Shown: positions 60,953 through 64,000 of the stretch, in pieces
Layout of the letters: each line of letters opens with the position of its first letter
Position numbering within the stretch: position 1 is the stretch's first letter
Source: Plasmopara viticola
Lineage: Eukaryota > Oomycota > Peronosporomycetes > Peronosporales > Peronosporaceae
Assembly (NCBI GenBank): GCA_001695595.3
Contig: MBPM02000080.1
Coordinates: 248,001 to 312,000 of the forward strand
Direction of reading: 5' to 3'
DNA: 64,000 nucleotides
Program-made: the position numbers and the translations under genes
The notes under the pieces: model-generated
Told to the model about the DNA's origin: nothing
Database searches by the model: none
What the model saw: only the letters and a program-made list of their open reading frames with translations

Positions 60953-63900
60953 CACTTTATTGCTTTTTTATGAAAGCTGACAAACTTGGAAGATAGAGTT
61001 TCCCTCCCCCAAAGTTCGTGCTCTTAAATCTGAAGAATCTGTAGGGTGTTTATATAATGAAACAAAGCTCATGACTTTGTGAGCCATGGCAACTCAACTA
61101 CAGATAGCTTATATGTCCACAAATGCGAGAAATCTACGCACGTTATGTACAATAATCCTTTGAGCACAAGGTTGATCTATTTTATCGGACCACGTGTCTG
61201 TGGGTTATCACATGTCGAAAGTGTTCAGCAGCAATTACAAAAAAGCGTTGATAAACGAGCCTGTCTGGAAGACTGTGGTCTTAAACATTGAACGTTCTGC
61301 TGTCTTCTCTTCACTACTGCAGGTGCCAGCTGCACCCTCCTGCTGTGGCGGCATGGTGCCCGTGTGGCCATTAATTTTGCTAAACCACAAAGATATAGTC
61401 GAGTCGTATGGACTTCCAATAGTCCGCCGGTACAGTCAGGCTCTGCAATGATTTCAGCGCGTAAAGCGCGAATCTGATCTTCTGGCAGGTTTCATAGCTT
61501 CTCACATACTCATCCATCCACGTGTATATGTAACACCACTGATGTGTTGTTAAGACCAATAGACCAGCCTATTCTCGATAAAACGACCGCTTATTAACGC
61601 AACATGTACCCTCAAATCGTAAATCATTTTAAATGTCCAAATGTGGTACAACGACTAAAGATGTAATTGACGGTGCAGCGTAATGTAAACAGCCGCCCTA
61701 AATCTGATAGCGATGCATTTATTTTGGCTTTTGCGGTGTTTTGAAGTCGACTTTGGCGCCGACCGCCCCAGATTAAAATCACATAAATTGGCATTCGTTT
61801 TGTATCCAAGAGAATTTGTTGGTCGATAGAGTTTCCAACCCTGCTGATGTGGTCTAACTCATCTGACCTACGCGAAAGCGTGTCAGCAAGCACACTACTT
61901 TTTCCAAACTTTCATTCATTGCGGACATAATTATTCACAAAGAATGCCAACTATTTTGTCATTTTTTTGGGCGAGATGACCGTACTTAATTGTTGTTTAC
62001 AGGAATGTGCGGCCTAAAAAATACAAAGGGTATAAAGTTAATTTAGCTTGCTCATGGTTTCGTTTTAGCTTGCAATGATGCCCATCGATGGAGTCTTCAG
62101 AAGCGTCGCAAAAGACGCTTGACGGCTTCGTAAAGTACGGAAAAGTTAAGACTGGTGCTTGTTTTGTACAATAATCTACTGATATAGATCTGATTTTTTT
62201 GCTAGACCGGCATACTCGACGCTGTACTTGTACAAGCAGTTTAGTACACCTGGTCAATACCTCAAGTGTCGCGCAGGCCAAGGCAAGATAAATTTCACCT
62301 CGTCTGATCCCCACGATTGTTCAAAAAGCAGCCGAGGTTTTTTTTAAACGGTCGCATGGACACGTTATCGATGTTGATGTAAAGTTTGGTGGTCCTCATG
62401 ACCTCAGAAACTTGCTCCGTCAAGTCTCAATAGGTCTACATAGTCGACGAATTCTTTTACAATAGATTTGGACGAATATAATGTCTACGAGCAAAAGGCT
62501 GTAATGCAGCTGTGTCACAAGAAAGTGAAACCTCGCCACGGCGTTAATTAGTGTTGCTACGCCGCTGAGCGTACTCACCACCGTGAGGTACCTTGATTAG
62601 TTTTGTTAGTAGTATATACATCGTGCTACCGAACATACGCGTCCTCCTCTAAATTAGGCTATTATCAGATACTGCTGCGCCGATCAGCTCGTTATATGCC
62701 AAAATATACTGCCGGTTTTTCCATCTACAGAACAACGATAGTGGATGACGAGTGCCGAAATTATGTCTCCTAAACCCAACCTTCTTTATCTTAGCATGAC
62801 CCTAATATTTGTGTAGTCTCTACCATCGACTTCACGCGGCAGGAGAGTCATCGGTGTATGCGGATATATGGAAAGCGCGTCTCGACAGCGCTTTCGTGCG
62901 TCTGAGTGGCTTTTTCACGCACATGGTGTAGCAGCGAATTTAATGTGACGAGATATATGAGTATCTCAAAGTTTCTCGAACCAAAACGACATGAGAGTAC
63001 TGCACATGCAGCCGCCCAGCAAACGACGGCAAATTAATCGAGCAACACAAACTTCGCATTCGACAGAAGCCGATTCTTTAGAAATATGCGCTCGTCGCGT
63101 TTTTTCAAAGTGAATAAATTCTGTGATCGATCTCTTCCTCCTGTACATTTTTATGAGACAATTATAGCAGTAAGCAATCATCCGATCTTGAAATCGATAT
63201 GTACTAAAAATTAAGCTAAAGGAATCAAACTTTAAAGCGACAGATTATGATGGTACATTATGCTCATAATACTCCAAAACTTTTGATAATGCCGTGTTCT
63301 GGAGTTCTGTAGGGTAACGAGATAAGGAGATGTCGGATCAAACGCACTGATCTTCGCGATTACCTGGCTGATTCGAAGCAGGCAAGACTTACCTATAATC
63401 CCTCGAGCTTTGACCGTATCGCCTAAAATGCTCGTGTCATTCTCCACACATGGTGTGAACCCGGATATCCATCGCCAATATCCAATTGCAGGTACATTTA
63501 GTGCCGTGCGTGGCCCTACATCCACATACCTTTCTCACAGCCATTTCCGTCTTATCCATCTTTAGAAGTTTTTGTGTAACCAACCAATTTCTGAACTTGC
63601 TCTTTCTTCAAGCAAATAGCTGCTGCATCTAGCAGCATCTGCACCCGAGTCGCTTGGGAAAGCCTCTGTAAAGATAAAATAGTGTTTTCTTTCGTCAAAA
63701 GTACGACGTTAATTATCGTGCGGCATACTTTTCCTCATCAAAGGGTAAAAATCGATAAAAAGAAATTTCATGAATGATCTCACATTCTTCTTATAAAAAT
63801 ATATATGGCCTGGTGACATAACGCTTCATGGCTTGCCTAAGCTCGATCTTACTCTCATTCCACTTTCTAGTGACAGGTTGATGTTGGGTTTCTGGACCAC

Positions 63901-64000
63901 ACATCTAGGGGAATAGAATACCAGATCCTTGATACCTTTCATGATATGTACGCTAAGCCGCATTGGAAATCTGCCAATGAGACTAATGCAACGCATCTTT
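60953..64000 (-). repeat. Large inverted repeat, right arm (runs off window)
   Basis: Mirror of 56,386-59,431 and in the usual unit orientation, continuing directly from the spacer. The window ends inside the arm: ATGCAACGCATCTTT at 63,986 mirrors AAAGATGCGTTGCAT at 56,386. Confidence 0.92.
60980..62450 (-). mobile_element. Decayed Ty3/Gypsy RNase H-integrase
   Basis: Minus-strand partner of the remnant at 57.9 kb. It reads IYLALACATLEVLTRCTKLL and APVLTFPYFTKPSSVFCDAS in 61,997-62,314 and MLADTLSRRSDELDHISR at about 61,840-61,893, with integrase zinc-finger and core-entry pieces at 61.4-61.5 kb. It differs from its mirror copy by only a few residues in RNase H. Confidence 0.75.

Overview
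The window looks like oomycete nuclear DNA, most likely a downy mildew or Phytophthora relative (Peronosporales). The evidence is a family of intronless genes for secreted proteins. Each has a signal peptide, an RxLR-like N-terminus of the variant form RSLS...EER, and a long helical body with WY/LWY-type repeats. They are embedded in AT-rich, gene-poor DNA full of decayed Ty3/Gypsy retrotransposon sequence. Species cannot be fixed from sequence alone.

Layout. The window is essentially one tandem array of about 12-kb composite units. Each unit is one effector gene followed by a long non-coding stretch built on a decayed Gypsy-like element lying antisense to the gene. Effector genes start at 851 (406 codons, C-terminus lost), 10861 (531), 23351 (537) and 35153 (539). 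At 51438-53645 the array breaks down into three damaged copies: a 5' fragment fused to a second decayed copy on the plus strand, then a third fragment on the minus strand. Recognisable RNase H/integrase remnants recur at about 4.6-5.6, 16.8-18.15, 28.3-29.55, 41.05-42.4, 57.9-59.4 (plus) and 60.95-62.45 kb. No other intact genes are supported between the effector genes.

Later insertions and rearrangements sit on this framework. They include four copies of one 315-328-bp SINE-like element, each with its own 12-13-bp target-site duplication; a tRNA-derived SINE with a 16-bp duplication; a tRNA-Asn-like sequence inside a unit-specific insertion; a 1.07-kb terminal-inverted-repeat element; a mitochondrial cox1 fragment; a 2.25-kb internal tandem duplication; and a local inversion in the first Gypsy remnant.

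The right end is an inverted duplication. The segment 53.0-59.43 kb is a unit in reverse orientation. Its outer part (56,386-59,431) is a near-perfect inverted copy of 60,953-64,000, and the right arm runs off the window. The mirror geometry predicts another effector gene start about 2.7 kb beyond the right edge.

Functionally the intact genes are best read as secreted host-targeted effectors. The retroelement-rich repeats supply the homology through which the genes are copied, truncated, fused and inverted.
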